64,000 bases of DNA from Jaenimonas drosophilae. Its lineage: Eukaryota; Euglenozoa; Kinetoplastea; Trypanosomatida; Trypanosomatidae. Positions 49,663 to 59,033 of this stretch are shown here, piece by piece. The notes under the pieces are model-generated. The model was not told the DNA's origin and searched no databases. It worked only from the letters and a program-made list of their open reading frames with translations. Where the stretch lies: NCBI GenBank assembly GCA_030849065.1, contig JASAON010001631.1, positions 1 to 64,000 on the forward strand. The letters are read 5' to 3'. The position numbers were made by a program, and so were the translations under genes. The number at the start of each line of letters is the position of its first letter. The first letter of the stretch is position 1.

Positions 49663-50739
49663 ATGGAGCAGTTCAAGGAGAAGCGCGGAACGATCCGCTT
49701 TGAGGATTTAGGCGAGCCAGTTCAGAAGTTGGTACGCTCGTTAAAGGGTGATGTTAGCCCAGATGACATGGACCTCCTCACATATGTGTCTGTGAAGGAT
49801 ATGGCGAAGATTTATACGGAGATGAACTCCACCCGCCATTCCGAGGAAATCTGGGAGGAACTGCGAAGTGCCCTGCAGTCTCGAAAAGAGAAGGCCTCTC
49901 GAAAAGAGCAGGAGCTCCAGCAGCGTCAGCAGGTACTCGAGCGGAATAAGGAAGAGGAAGAAGCTAGGCGTCTCGCCATGCTGGCGGAAGAAGATAGTGA
50001 ACGGACTGCTGCAGAGCTTCGTGAAAAGCTGGGGCAAGCAGCTAGTGCCGAGGATGCGGCAAAGGATGACAGTGATGAGGCCAAGGAAAGGGAGGCGGCC
50101 AAGGCGACCGCTGCAGCGGAGGAGGAGGCAGCGCGGAAAACCAAAATGGAAAAGCGCCGCCTGCGACGTGAGGCACGTGCTCGTGAGCTGCAGGAGGAAC
50201 AAGAGGCGTTGGATGTAGAACGTGCACGTCATGCCGCACGTGTATCCGCAAATCAGCACAAGGACTGGTCGGACTACGTTGATAGCCATCCCCTTGAGTT
50301 CAAGCGTAGTGACATCCCAACCACTTCTGAAGATATCCCGCAAGAGAAGCTCCGCCATGTCCTGAATGCCCCGCCCACGGCGAACACCGCACTTCTGAAT
50401 CGCACATACACACCCAAGTGCCCCAACTGCGGGAACAAGTTTGCACAGCCCCCACTGGAGTGGGAGTGCCCCTGGTGTCTGAAGCATGGCAACCAACACA
50501 TTAAAGTGTGGCAACCAGATTCCGACGTAAATCACTGCATGCTTTGCGCCGTCTCCGTCGGACGGTGGTCACGCCATCACTGCCGCAATTGTGGCCGGCT
50601 GACGTGCAGTCAGTGCTGCTCCTCTCGGGCAGTGATTTTGGCCCTTGGCTTTGAGGAGCCCGTGAAGGTCTGCGACGATTGCATCAAGCTGCAGCAGCCT
50701 TCTGCTCCTTCAGGGCCAGCGCACCCGCTCGCTCGGTAA
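49663..50739 (+). CDS. FYVE-type zinc finger protein with coiled coil
   Basis: 358 aa. N-terminal helical region (about 1-60), then a long Glu/Arg/Lys-rich coiled coil (about 62-190), then a C4 zinc-ribbon-like pair (C-P-N-C and C-P-W-C at about 253-272) and a C-terminal FYVE-like domain (about 283-340). FYVE marks seen: W-Q-P-D at its start, S-R-H-H-C-R-N-C-G in place of R-R/K-H-H-C-R, the paired Cys ligands and K-V-C-D-D-C at the end in place of R-V-C. FYVE domains bind PI3P on endosomes. Loss of the first Arg of the basic patch may weaken lipid binding. With Rab7 and the SAC phosphatase it adds to the endomembrane set, though no operon-like link is implied. Start is fixed by the acceptor just upstream. 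Confidence 0.88.
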   Translation: MEQFKEKRGTIRFEDLGEPVQKLVRSLKGDVSPDDMDLLTYVSVKDMAKIYTEMNSTRHSEEIWEELRSALQSRKEKASRKEQELQQRQQVLERNKEEEEARRLAMLAEEDSERTAAELREKLGQAASAEDAAKDDSDEAKEREAAKATAAAEEEAARKTKMEKRRLRREARARELQEEQEALDVERARHAARVSANQHKDWSDYVDSHPLEFKRSDIPTTSEDIPQEKLRHVLNAPPTANTALLNRTYTPKCPNCGNKFAQPPLEWECPWCLKHGNQHIKVWQPDSDVNHCMLCAVSVGRWSRHHCRNCGRLTCSQCCSSRAVILALGFEEPVKVCDDCIKLQQPSAPSGPAHPLAR

Positions 50740-51157
50740 CATTGGACTTCAGAATTTGGTATCTCATGGTTCGTCTTCCTTCTCTTGTTGTTCTCGGCGC
50801 CAGCCATCTTTCTAAGTGGCACAGAGGAGCCACGCGACATCCCATGGGGGTTCCTCCGCTGTTTCTTCTTTGCTTGAGTTGCTTTTTTGTGATGCTGGGC
50901 AGAGAAAGTGAGTGAGGTGGTCTATGTTCTACTCACTGACGTTGTCGTTTCTCGATATACTGTTTACTGCGTACAATTTTGATTGTCTGGCTACTTCCTG
51001 CGTTCTCTTCTTGCATGCACACAACTTTCTGTGAAGACCCATTTCAATGTCTCACTCATCTCCCGACTATTTCTTACTCAAACAACCGCAAGAGAGGATC
51101 TTCACAGACCATTTTCTTTTTGTAGGCAACATCGACCGACGATATTCGCACACAACA
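50740..51157 (+). other. Spacer with acceptor tract 51111-51125
   Basis: A T-rich tract ends in TGTAG, AG at 51124-51125, 33 nt before the next ATG. A 49-aa ATG frame (50766-50915) exists but begins 26 nt after the FYVE stop and is not called. Confidence 0.5.
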
Positions 51158-51673
51158 ATGGATCAGGTAGCCATCACCGTCAGTTCATTCGTCCACCGCG
51201 TGGAGGAGCTTCGTCTCCCCGTTATTCCTGTGGGTACGTTTGTGAAGTTGGCCGCTGCTGCCGTTCCCATCGCAGTGCTTGCTCACGAAACAGCTTCCCT
51301 GTGGCTCCCCAAGCAGGCTTACATTCCCATCATCTCATGGTTCCAACGCAAATGGCGCAGCGACCCTCAGGCGAAGGATACGCACCTTCGTTCATTTCGC
51401 AACTTTGCCATCTTCGTCTTCTTCATTGTTCTGCAGATGAAGACGATGGCTGCTCCAGACGTGGCGGAGCCCAGTGACTACGTGGAGCAGCGTTTGACAA
51501 GTGCCAACGCCTTGCGCAACATGGACCGAGAAATCAGTGCGGCTCGACAGACAGCCTACAATGTTGCAAACGAAGTGTTGGGTGAAGAAGAGATGAACTT
51601 GGCTAGCGCTGAGCAGCTGCGCGATTCGGTTCTCCGACGCCGCCATCTGCACGAACAGCGTCAGTCCCACTAA
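51158..51673 (+). CDS. Small hypothetical membrane protein, 171 aa
   Basis: Not recognised. Two hydrophobic segments: about 23-40 (V-G-T-F-V-K-L-A-A-A-A-V-P-I-A-V) and about 83-97 (N-F-A-I-F-V-F-F-I-V-L). Between them is a W/P/R-rich loop with W-F-Q-R-K-W, after them a soluble helical tail (about 105-171) with Arg/Glu and Asn. The layout resembles small accessory subunits of respiratory complexes, but no family was recognised. The longer frame reaches an upstream ATG at 51047, but the acceptor at 51125 lies in between, so the ATG at 51158 is used. Between FYVE and SAS-6. Confidence 0.7.
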   Translation: MDQVAITVSSFVHRVEELRLPVIPVGTFVKLAAAAVPIAVLAHETASLWLPKQAYIPIISWFQRKWRSDPQAKDTHLRSFRNFAIFVFFIVLQMKTMAAPDVAEPSDYVEQRLTSANALRNMDREISAARQTAYNVANEVLGEEEMNLASAEQLRDSVLRRRHLHEQRQSH

Positions 51674-52236
51674 ACAAGCAAACGCGAACAATGGTCGTGG
51701 CTTGGTCAAGCAATGGAGAAGGCCACTCAGGTCCTCTTCATCATCATGCGCCACCGGACTGTGCGTTCAGATCATCCTCCATTCATTACATTCACAACCC
51801 CTTTTATTCCTGTAGCGGTTGTTAGCTAACGAAGTGCCTCGCCGGTAATGTCCTTCGATGACTCCCCCTCTTCCACTGCGTGTGCGTGTGTGTGAAGCGA
51901 AGGGGGCCTTCACTATCGTGTGCATTGACTGAGCTCAGTGGCGCATAAGCTCATCTCTGAGGAATAGATATGGCTGACAGGAGCAGCTTCCCCATTCCAG
52001 CGCATCACCAACGAGTCCTGCTGAATTACGTTCTTCTTTTCCCTCTCCCTCCCCCTCTTCAATAGTGTTATTTTTGTCGTCTCACACCAGAAGTGGTGCG
52101 TGTGTAACGTTCCCTCATAGACTCCGACGTGAGCTGGCCTACTCCACAGAGGTTGACCCCCCGTTCTTCCCCTCCCCCCTGTCCTAGCTACTACAGGCAC
52201 CTCCTATCCTTCCTATCAGGAGTGTGTGCCAGAAGC
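51674..52236 (+). other. Spacer with acceptor at 52187
   Basis: CT-rich from about 52158 ending in CCTAG, AG at 52186-52187, 50 nt before the SAS-6 ATG. No gene seen. Confidence 0.5.
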
Positions 52237-54450
52237 ATGTCTCACACCACTCGATCCCAACTGGAGGGAAGCGCTGTGAACTACGGCGTCGACACCGACC
52301 TGGTGCAGCCCTCCCTCCCCAAACTTCAACGCTCACAGTTCATGCAACCTCCAGCATCTGTGTACGAGGAGTCCATGACGCAAAACACCATCACCACCAA
52401 TGGCCACATGAAGGCCAGCGGATGGCCGCTGGGCTATGGCGAACGACGAAGCGGGGGTGCACAAGACAACACCGTCAACTCCGATGCCACTCACCTTCAG
52501 CAACATACGCTGCAGCAATCACGCCTTACCGTCGATGCTGACCCCACAACAGCACCAACTTTCGCCACCCCATCCACCATGCTGGACGTAGTCCTTGGCG
52601 TAGAGGTAAAGCAGCAGGACCGTGAAGAGGGTGTGCGGCAGTTGGGTGTGAGTGTGCGGACTAGCCGAGGTGGCATGAATGGTGTTTCTCGCCTGCTTAC
52701 GATTCGTTTGACGGATCCCAGTGACCCGTTTTTCCTCTTTGAATTGGAACTGCTGGAAGAGGACTACGGCGTCTTTAAGCAGCGGCTGGAGCTTCTCGTA
52801 GACTTCAGTGGCTTTCCACAGTACTTTGTCAATATGGTCCATAAGGTTGCCATGGGACTTGGGGCCTTGCAACTCTGCTTCGTCGTCAACAGTTCCGACG
52901 CTGGACGCGGTACACTGCGCATCATTGAAATCACTGAGTACAAGACGGTGGAGCACATTTCGGTTCTCCTGATCCGCCAAGGCGATGCTGGCCAGAAGAA
53001 GTACCTGGCTGAGCGCTACCAGCACTTTGAGAAGCTGTATGTGTGCACCGCTGCAGAGCGGAAGGAAGAAGCTGCCGCGGCATCCCGTGCCATTGACGAC
53101 CTCAGTCGCAGGAATGAGGAGCTGACGGAGCTTCAGCGCAAGAATGGAGAGGCTCTTAAGCTGGTGTCAACGCAGTCAGAAATGATGCAGCTCTCCGCGG
53201 CGAACACGCTGAAGGAATCTCACATGCAGGAACTGAAGTCCATGCGTGCGGAGCTAGAGCTGAAGCTGTCAGAGACACAGAAGCGCCTTGAATATCTTCA
53301 GACCCAGACTCAATCCGATGGACTCGACAAGGAGAAGCAGTTGAATCAGCTTCGCGACAAGTTGCGAGAGTCAGAATCCGCCCTCACCACATTGCGAAGC
53401 CAACATCGACTGATGGAAGACACCAATACCACGTACTTGGAGGAGCTCACCAAACTGCGGTCCACGAATGCAGAGTTGACGAGCCACAAGCTGGAGACCA
53501 CGCGACTCATGTCAGAGAACGAGGTCAACTACGTCTCCCTGAAGGAGCGTCTGGCTGGGGCTAATTCAGCACTCAAGGAGCGCAAGGAAGAGATTGTGTC
53601 GCTCCGTACGCAGAATGAACAGCAAGATGGCTATATTTCGATGCTCACCACACAGAATGAGAAGCTCAGTGAGCAGCAGAAGTTGACGGAACGCAAACTC
53701 GAAAAGGCAAACTACATCATTGCGAACCAGCTTCAGAACATCAAAAGTGGGAAGGAGCGTCACACAATTGCGCTGGATCAACTCCGTAGTCAGGCAGCGT
53801 TGCTTCAGGAACGGCAGAACGCGCACGATCGTGTCAAGGAGGAGTTGTCCTCCGCCAACGAACGCATTCGCTCGCTGCTAGGCAAGAACACCGAGCTTAA
53901 AGAGCAGCTGAAGAAGACAGACGATGCACGTGAGAAGCTTGCGAGTGAGCTGAAACAGAACCAGAATGCGCTGGTTCAGCTACAGCGGAGCACAACCATC
54001 AATGGCCGCCATTGGACGATCCCATCTGGTGCCCCCACGCCAATGAACTCGTACGCCATGGGTCAGACCTCCTTTGGTAGTACGCACCTGGGTAGCGTGC
54101 CCCTTCCCACGGGCACGACCCCCTCTCCACACGTCAGTGGAGCAAGGGATTGGAATCGGGCTGGAAGTCAAGCCTCCCGCGCACCCAGCGCCTCCCGCGC
54201 GAGTGACGGTAATGGCATCGCCACCGCCTTATTCACAACTCCCCTCGCTCCCAACTACTCCGGCTCTACTCCACGTCAGGCTGCTGAATCAGCCTCGTCA
54301 CTGGAAAAGACGGAGCCCAAGCGTGTGGCTGACACCATTGTAGCACACATGAACCAACCAGAGGCGATTGCCAAGACAGCTGGCTCACTCATGGCCAAAA
54401 CCTTTTTGGAAAATGGTGATGCAGCGGCTGTTGTCAGTGCGTACTTCTAA
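52237..54450 (+). CDS. SAS6: SAS-6 centriole/basal-body cartwheel protein
   Basis: 737 aa. The SAS-6 head domain (about 115-260) is clear: a beta-rich start, L-T-D-P-S-D-P-F-F-L-F-E-L-E-L-x-E-E-D-Y-G (about 160-180) and L-L-V-D-F-x-x-F-P (about 188-196), the conserved signature. A long coiled coil follows (about 265-570, heptads rich in Leu/Glu/Lys) and a low-complexity Ser/Thr/Pro tail. SAS-6 dimers form the nine-fold cartwheel of the basal body. Unusual is a 110-residue N-terminal extension before the head, Gln/Thr/Ser-rich and likely disordered. The presence of the coiled coil separates it from SAS6-like (SAS6L), which lacks it. Start is the first ATG after the acceptor at 52187. Confidence 0.93.
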   Translation: MSHTTRSQLEGSAVNYGVDTDLVQPSLPKLQRSQFMQPPASVYEESMTQNTITTNGHMKASGWPLGYGERRSGGAQDNTVNSDATHLQQHTLQQSRLTVDADPTTAPTFATPSTMLDVVLGVEVKQQDREEGVRQLGVSVRTSRGGMNGVSRLLTIRLTDPSDPFFLFELELLEEDYGVFKQRLELLVDFSGFPQYFVNMVHKVAMGLGALQLCFVVNSSDAGRGTLRIIEITEYKTVEHISVLLIRQGDAGQKKYLAERYQHFEKLYVCTAAERKEEAAAASRAIDDLSRRNEELTELQRKNGEALKLVSTQSEMMQLSAANTLKESHMQELKSMRAELELKLSETQKRLEYLQTQTQSDGLDKEKQLNQLRDKLRESESALTTLRSQHRLMEDTNTTYLEELTKLRSTNAELTSHKLETTRLMSENEVNYVSLKERLAGANSALKERKEEIVSLRTQNEQQDGYISMLTTQNEKLSEQQKLTERKLEKANYIIANQLQNIKSGKERHTIALDQLRSQAALLQERQNAHDRVKEELSSANERIRSLLGKNTELKEQLKKTDDAREKLASELKQNQNALVQLQRSTTINGRHWTIPSGAPTPMNSYAMGQTSFGSTHLGSVPLPTGTTPSPHVSGARDWNRAGSQASRAPSASRASDGNGIATALFTTPLAPNYSGSTPRQAAESASSLEKTEPKRVADTIVAHMNQPEAIAKTAGSLMAKTFLENGDAAAVVSAYF

Positions 54451-55255
54451 TCCGCAGTTGGAGAAAAGAAGTTGGCGCGGGCCTGTACGGATGGATTCCT
54501 ATCCATTTACCAACCTTTGTGTATTCATTCAGTGCATAGAGTGAGAAGAGTGAGCCATCAGGGTGTGCGGGGCAAACATCTTCGTTTTCCATAGAGAAGG
54601 TTCATTCCGCTATGAATAGGGAGTTGATGAGGGTGAGAGGCAAATGACATCCACATGCACGCATTGACACATGTGGATGGTGCCACTTTTGGCACATTTT
54701 TGCGCTCTGCCTTCATGCTCTGTCCATTGCGGAATGACCACAGTGCTGGTGCAGGTATTTCTTCCCCGGGACGTATCTACAGCACCAGAGGATAGAGTCA
54801 CGAGGGTCTTCATCCTCAAAGGACTACGTGCAGGGTTTGTGGTGCACTCGAAGGTACCTCAGCTCAGCTGTGGTGGATTGAAACGTTTGTTTGTAGTGAC
54901 GTGCATGTGTGGTTGTTGTTGTGATGAGGTCTAGTCTCTCGGTCCTGTACGACGTGTCGTTCTCTCCCCCGTTCTCAATCATTCGTTGTTGCTCAAGCTA
55001 GAGTATCCGAGCTGCTCTAAACACGTGACCAGCTGATTTTTCTTTTTTACAGCGTACTGCTCGGATCACCTTAACACCACATTCAGCATCGTCCGCCAAA
55101 GTAGAGCAGGTGTACTCGCGTTCGTGGTGTGTAGAGCCCCTAGCCCACCTTCTGACAGCAATACCACATATTCACTTTGCAGTTTTCACCACCTAGCTTC
55201 TTCCTCCCTCCGCAAATTACGGTTTTTTTGTACCTTCTTCCTTGTGAGCAACTCA
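54451..55255 (+). other. 0.8-kb spacer with two acceptor candidates
   Basis: T-tract with AG at 55051-55052, and a second T/CT tract with AG at 55246-55247, 8 nt before the next ATG. An 87-aa ATG frame (54671-54934) with low-complexity Cys/Val composition is not called. Confidence 0.45.
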
Positions 55256-57142
55256 ATGAGCTCCATGGCAACACCTGAGGTCGTGAACCTCATTTCTCCA
55301 TCTCAGCTTGGTGTGGGTGAGCTGATTATTTATGAATTTGTTGCCGATGGCCAGTGGCGTTGGTCGATGGGCACCATCACTTCTCTCAGCACCGCCACGG
55401 CGGATTTGGATGGCGGTGAGGTAACCTGCCCTCCATCGGCTGGCTGGGTTGTTGGTTTGCGAGATTGGACCATCGCTCCGTCAAATGTTCCAGCAACGGC
55501 ACCACCTCCCTCTTCTGCTGAGCGAACATCGAAGGCCAAGGCCGCCGCTGCCTCTGGCGACCCAACCCCGGTAGGGCAAGACGCCTTCTCAGGGACGACC
55601 ATCAAGGAGAGCACTGTCTTGGAGATTGCGTGGGATATGCTGGACAACTCCAAAGCGGAAGAGTGGGAAACCCTGCTACGCCTGCCCCTCTCTGAGCTTC
55701 ACCGGGCCTCTCGCACAGCAGTCATTCTGGTGCTGCAGCTGATGGGCCAGCTCCCTCTGAACCGCTCCTTTGAGCAGTGCTGGACCGACAACGGGGATAC
55801 CCACGCCACCGCAGCAACACAGTGGAAGAAGGCTGTGGCATGTCTACTTCAGCCGGAGTTTTCTGATGAGCTCGCACGTTTCACCCTTCTTCAAAATCCT
55901 TCACATGCAAACGGGCCTGCCACGGCTGCGCCTGCGAAGTTACGTCAGAGGCGAGTAGATGCCGTCCGCAATGCCATCCTGCGCGAGCGCAACTTCACCT
56001 ACAAGGCAGCACAATCTGCATCGGAGCTGACCGGCCGTCTCTACAAGTGGCTGGTTGGCCAGATTCGCTTGTTTGATGCGGCAGCGAAGCGACGGGCAAA
56101 TCGCTCCAGCAGCTCCCGCCAAGGTGGAGGCCTGGACCTCAACAAGACAACCATGTTCTTCGAGGAATCCGATGCCACCACCTCCACCCTCCGCTCCGCC
56201 ATCATTTGTGTGTTGGAGCTTTCCACGAGCATCCATGATCAGCGACGTGTGGGCATCTCCAAGGCTCATTTGGCGCGAATTCACTCACTGGCTTTTCAAC
56301 AACGTCGCGCCGTTGGTGCGGGGGACGGTAAGGAAACACTCATTCAAATGTCGGAGGACTACGAAAAGGTCATTGACGTGCTGCGTCTCTCACTACGATC
56401 GAAACATGATGGACGTATTCGGGCGGCAGAGGAGTTGAGGTCCGCGTGGAACGCCGCGCAGGCGTCGAGGGAGGCATGCAATCGTACGGTGGAGCAACTC
56501 CTTCGCAGCATCGAAACCGCCTCCGAGTACTTGACCTGTGACGACGGTGAGGTCAGCCGTGCACCTTCGTGTGTAGGCCTGTCTCGACCCGAGACTGTGA
56601 ACCCCAGCATCTACTCTCAGAGCTCTCGAATCACAAGTGGAGCCCGACTTGCTACCGTGACGCACAAGCTCAACCCCTACGCCAGAAGAAGTTGCGCATC
56701 CACGTCCATTGGCGGAGGAGAAGAATCGACGATGGGGCCAAGAGGCCTACCGCCTGCATTTGTGGGCAACCAGCGTGAAGGGTCTCGTTCATCCTGGTTG
56801 GCGGGTACTACAGGGGCTGCAGCTGGGCGAGTGAGTCGCTCGGCTCCTTCCACCTTGGATTCATGTGATCTAACTGCAGTGGAGGATATGCATCAACGCA
56901 TGGTGCTTCGCCTTCAGCGTGCCGTTGCGGAGTTGGATTGCACCGTGGAAGGATTGGATACTCAGATCGAGGCACTGGAGAGCGCGGGAATGCCCGATGA
57001 TGATAGTAACCGTGCGAAGAAGCTGGCCATCGTCCAGAAGCAGCGTGACTCTGTCCGCCAAGATCGTGATGATAAGGCAAAGCAACTTCAGCAGCTGGAG
57101 CTCCTTCTCGATGCGGTTCGTAGGATTGCTATATCTGCCTAA
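55256..57142 (+). CDS. Protein with orphan dynein-stalk/MTBD-like domain
   Basis: 628 aa. N-terminal part (about 1-80) is beta-rich and may be a small SH3-like or Tudor-like domain. The centre (about 120-300) is helical and resembles the stalk and microtubule-binding tip of dynein heavy chains: a Trp-Lys-Lys-Ala-x-x-x-L-L helix (about 181-190), then a spaced K-L-R helix and the A-x-x-S-A-S-E-L-x-x-x-L-Y-K-W-L-V-x-x-I-R-L-F block (about 250-280), which lines up with the dynein S-x-A-x-x-L-x-x-W-V-x-A motif. No AAA+ motor is present, so this would be an orphan use of the fold. After a Ser/Thr-rich linker the C-terminus (about 540-628) is a charged coiled coil. Role could be microtubule or flagellar attachment. 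Start follows the acceptor at 55247; an ATG three codons later (55265) is an alternative. Confidence 0.75.
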   Translation: MSSMATPEVVNLISPSQLGVGELIIYEFVADGQWRWSMGTITSLSTATADLDGGEVTCPPSAGWVVGLRDWTIAPSNVPATAPPPSSAERTSKAKAAAASGDPTPVGQDAFSGTTIKESTVLEIAWDMLDNSKAEEWETLLRLPLSELHRASRTAVILVLQLMGQLPLNRSFEQCWTDNGDTHATAATQWKKAVACLLQPEFSDELARFTLLQNPSHANGPATAAPAKLRQRRVDAVRNAILRERNFTYKAAQSASELTGRLYKWLVGQIRLFDAAAKRRANRSSSSRQGGGLDLNKTTMFFEESDATTSTLRSAIICVLELSTSIHDQRRVGISKAHLARIHSLAFQQRRAVGAGDGKETLIQMSEDYEKVIDVLRLSLRSKHDGRIRAAEELRSAWNAAQASREACNRTVEQLLRSIETASEYLTCDDGEVSRAPSCVGLSRPETVNPSIYSQSSRITSGARLATVTHKLNPYARRSCASTSIGGGEESTMGPRGLPPAFVGNQREGSRSSWLAGTTGAAAGRVSRSAPSTLDSCDLTAVEDMHQRMVLRLQRAVAELDCTVEGLDTQIEALESAGMPDDDSNRAKKLAIVQKQRDSVRQDRDDKAKQLQQLELLLDAVRRIAISA

Positions 57143-57565
57143 GTTGGTGAATTGCTCACCCCGCTCAGTTCTGACTCCTCTCCACACACTTGTGTTTGAC
57201 ATTACCACAGGCCATGTGGTGGTGGCAATGCCAGTTTATACCTTTTTGCAGAATTACTACATGGCAGGAGACATTCTCTCCCGTTCATACACAACAGCGA
57301 TGACAACAACAACCTCGTACTCGCGACAACGAATTTATGAGTGAAAGTATCAATGGATATGCCTTTGAATTTACCTCATGTCTATGTTTTCTCCATTCCT
57401 TAATCCCCACTAGATTTTGTCACGGCGCCGCTGCATTGACGCCGGTGGTGTTTTTTTTGTTCATTTTTTCTCTTTCCAGCGGTCATCCGCACCAAGGTTC
57501 CTACCTTGGGGTGGACAGCTTGTAGTTCCTGTTTCAACAGAATCTGCCCCTCTCAAAGCCAAGAT
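57143..57565 (+). other. Spacer with acceptor tract 57451-57479
   Basis: T-rich and TC-rich run ending TTTCCAG, AG at 57478-57479. No gene seen. Confidence 0.6.
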
Positions 57566-58831
57566 ATGATGGCTCCATGGCTTCTGCTGCTCCTCATACT
57601 AGTCTGTGGTTCGAGTGCGCAGCCCACAACTCTGACCAACGCACTGGAAACTACCCCTCCTGACTGGAAGATGACAGCAGTCAATGTCTATCGTCTCCAC
57701 ACACGACCCAGTATCTTCTCACGCAGCCCACCTTACATGATGACTTCAACAAATCTTCTTACAGCCAATTGCACCGTTGGAGAAAAGCTGAACTCCAATG
57801 CGGCAGATGTCATTCGCGACATCAATGGGGATTCTGCGTCAACCCCTGAGGGAGAAATCTTCATCTCCTTGAAGAGCATCTTCCCAAACTACGCAACACG
57901 TACGGTGGTTGCCAAAACAACAGGAGAGGTTCGGCTTGGCCCCTTCTATACCGGGCGGAAGCCACGCGCCAACGTGGTGGTAGATGCACATCACTTTGCG
58001 GCTGAATCCACGGCCAAGGTGAAACTTTCCTTATTTATTGGTGAATCTTCTGGCGCGTTATGCTATCAAGTATCCATTTATGCGTCGCCGCCGACGTCGT
58101 CGTCTGAGGTCTCTCCCTCCCCTTTGATGATGTGGACCTCCTCATCCTTTAACTACGCATGTGGGATGGTTCTCAACACCCGGACGGAGGAGCTCATGAA
58201 TCGACGAGTACGAACGGTGCAGTCACGTCCCATGGCGGTTAAGATTCCCACCAACGAAGTTCCCTGCCAGCTGCCAACAGTAGATCACATTAGTTTCCCA
58301 TTTATCCCCAAAGATGCCAGTGAGCGACCATCGGATCCATTCTGCTGGGTCGGTGCAGAGCAGAAGGGAGACTACCTCTACTCCACTCTGCACTGCCGAC
58401 TGTATGTCTCTGTGTCCGTCTTTGCTCCACACCAAAGCAAGTTTTCCGTTGCTGAGTTGGATGCCGCTGGTTTGAAGCTCTTCACGGCGGTCTCTGTCAT
58501 CCCGTCAAGTACACAAGATGTACCCACAGGATCAGCAGCAACCCCTGTAGACTTCATTGACCCATCCGTGCGGCGCTGTCCTGCGATAACCATCTCTCCA
58601 CAGTTTCGTGAGCACGTTGCTGGGCGCGGGTGTCCAGCCAACATTTCCATTAACCCTGCTCTTGGCGTGGATGCACCAGCAATCAGCACAACCTCTAGCC
58701 ACGTCTCTAGCCTTATACAGTGGGTTTATATTGTGATATTGGCGGTGGCTTCCCTGATTGTCATGGTTGGTTCTGCACAAGTTTCGCGACACATTGCCGC
58801 TCTCCGCACACAGCGACATGGTACTCTCTGA
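57566..58831 (+). CDS. Type I membrane glycoprotein-like hypothetical, signal peptide and one TM
   Basis: 421 aa. Two adjacent ATGs (57566, 57569) begin a strong signal peptide: Met-Met-Ala-Pro-Trp then a nine-residue Leu/Ile core and Cys-Gly-Ser-Ser-Ala, a plausible cleavage near residue 19. The long extracellular/luminal part (about 20-385) has several Cys, Asn-x-Ser/Thr sites such as N-C-T and N-I-S, and beta-rich composition. A single hydrophobic helix (about 384-405) precedes a short Arg/His-rich cytosolic tail. Not recognised; could be a surface protein or a luminal domain of an ER complex. Start follows the acceptor at 57479. Confidence 0.76.
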   Translation: MMAPWLLLLLILVCGSSAQPTTLTNALETTPPDWKMTAVNVYRLHTRPSIFSRSPPYMMTSTNLLTANCTVGEKLNSNAADVIRDINGDSASTPEGEIFISLKSIFPNYATRTVVAKTTGEVRLGPFYTGRKPRANVVVDAHHFAAESTAKVKLSLFIGESSGALCYQVSIYASPPTSSSEVSPSPLMMWTSSSFNYACGMVLNTRTEELMNRRVRTVQSRPMAVKIPTNEVPCQLPTVDHISFPFIPKDASERPSDPFCWVGAEQKGDYLYSTLHCRLYVSVSVFAPHQSKFSVAELDAAGLKLFTAVSVIPSSTQDVPTGSAATPVDFIDPSVRRCPAITISPQFREHVAGRGCPANISINPALGVDAPAISTTSSHVSSLIQWVYIVILAVASLIVMVGSAQVSRHIAALRTQRHGTL

Positions 58832-59033
58832 TGGTGGCTGCTGCTTCTGCTATAACAACCCGTTTGAAGGATGGAACTGCGTGTGGTTGCCACGATGCGT
58901 GCTCCTTACTATCTGAATATGCCATGTTGGAAATTGTTCCTCTCTCTCTTCACCTCATGCCTCTTCTTCGTCTACCAACCATTCATGGTTTAGTTATCGG
59001 ACGTGAACTCTGTAGAAGAGGCGGTAGTTTGTC

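Noticed and set aside
50766..50915. 49-aa ATG frame after the FYVE gene
   Set aside because: Starts 26 nt after the previous stop, leaving no room for a separate mRNA end and acceptor.
54600..54625. GGTTCATTCC, similar to a tRNA B box
   Set aside because: The positions needed for the T-loop do not match and the flanks do not pair as a T-arm.
54671..54934. 87-aa ATG frame between SAS-6 and the dynein-stalk-like gene
   Set aside because: Cys/Val/Thr-rich without a domain and no clear acceptor; kept as spacer.
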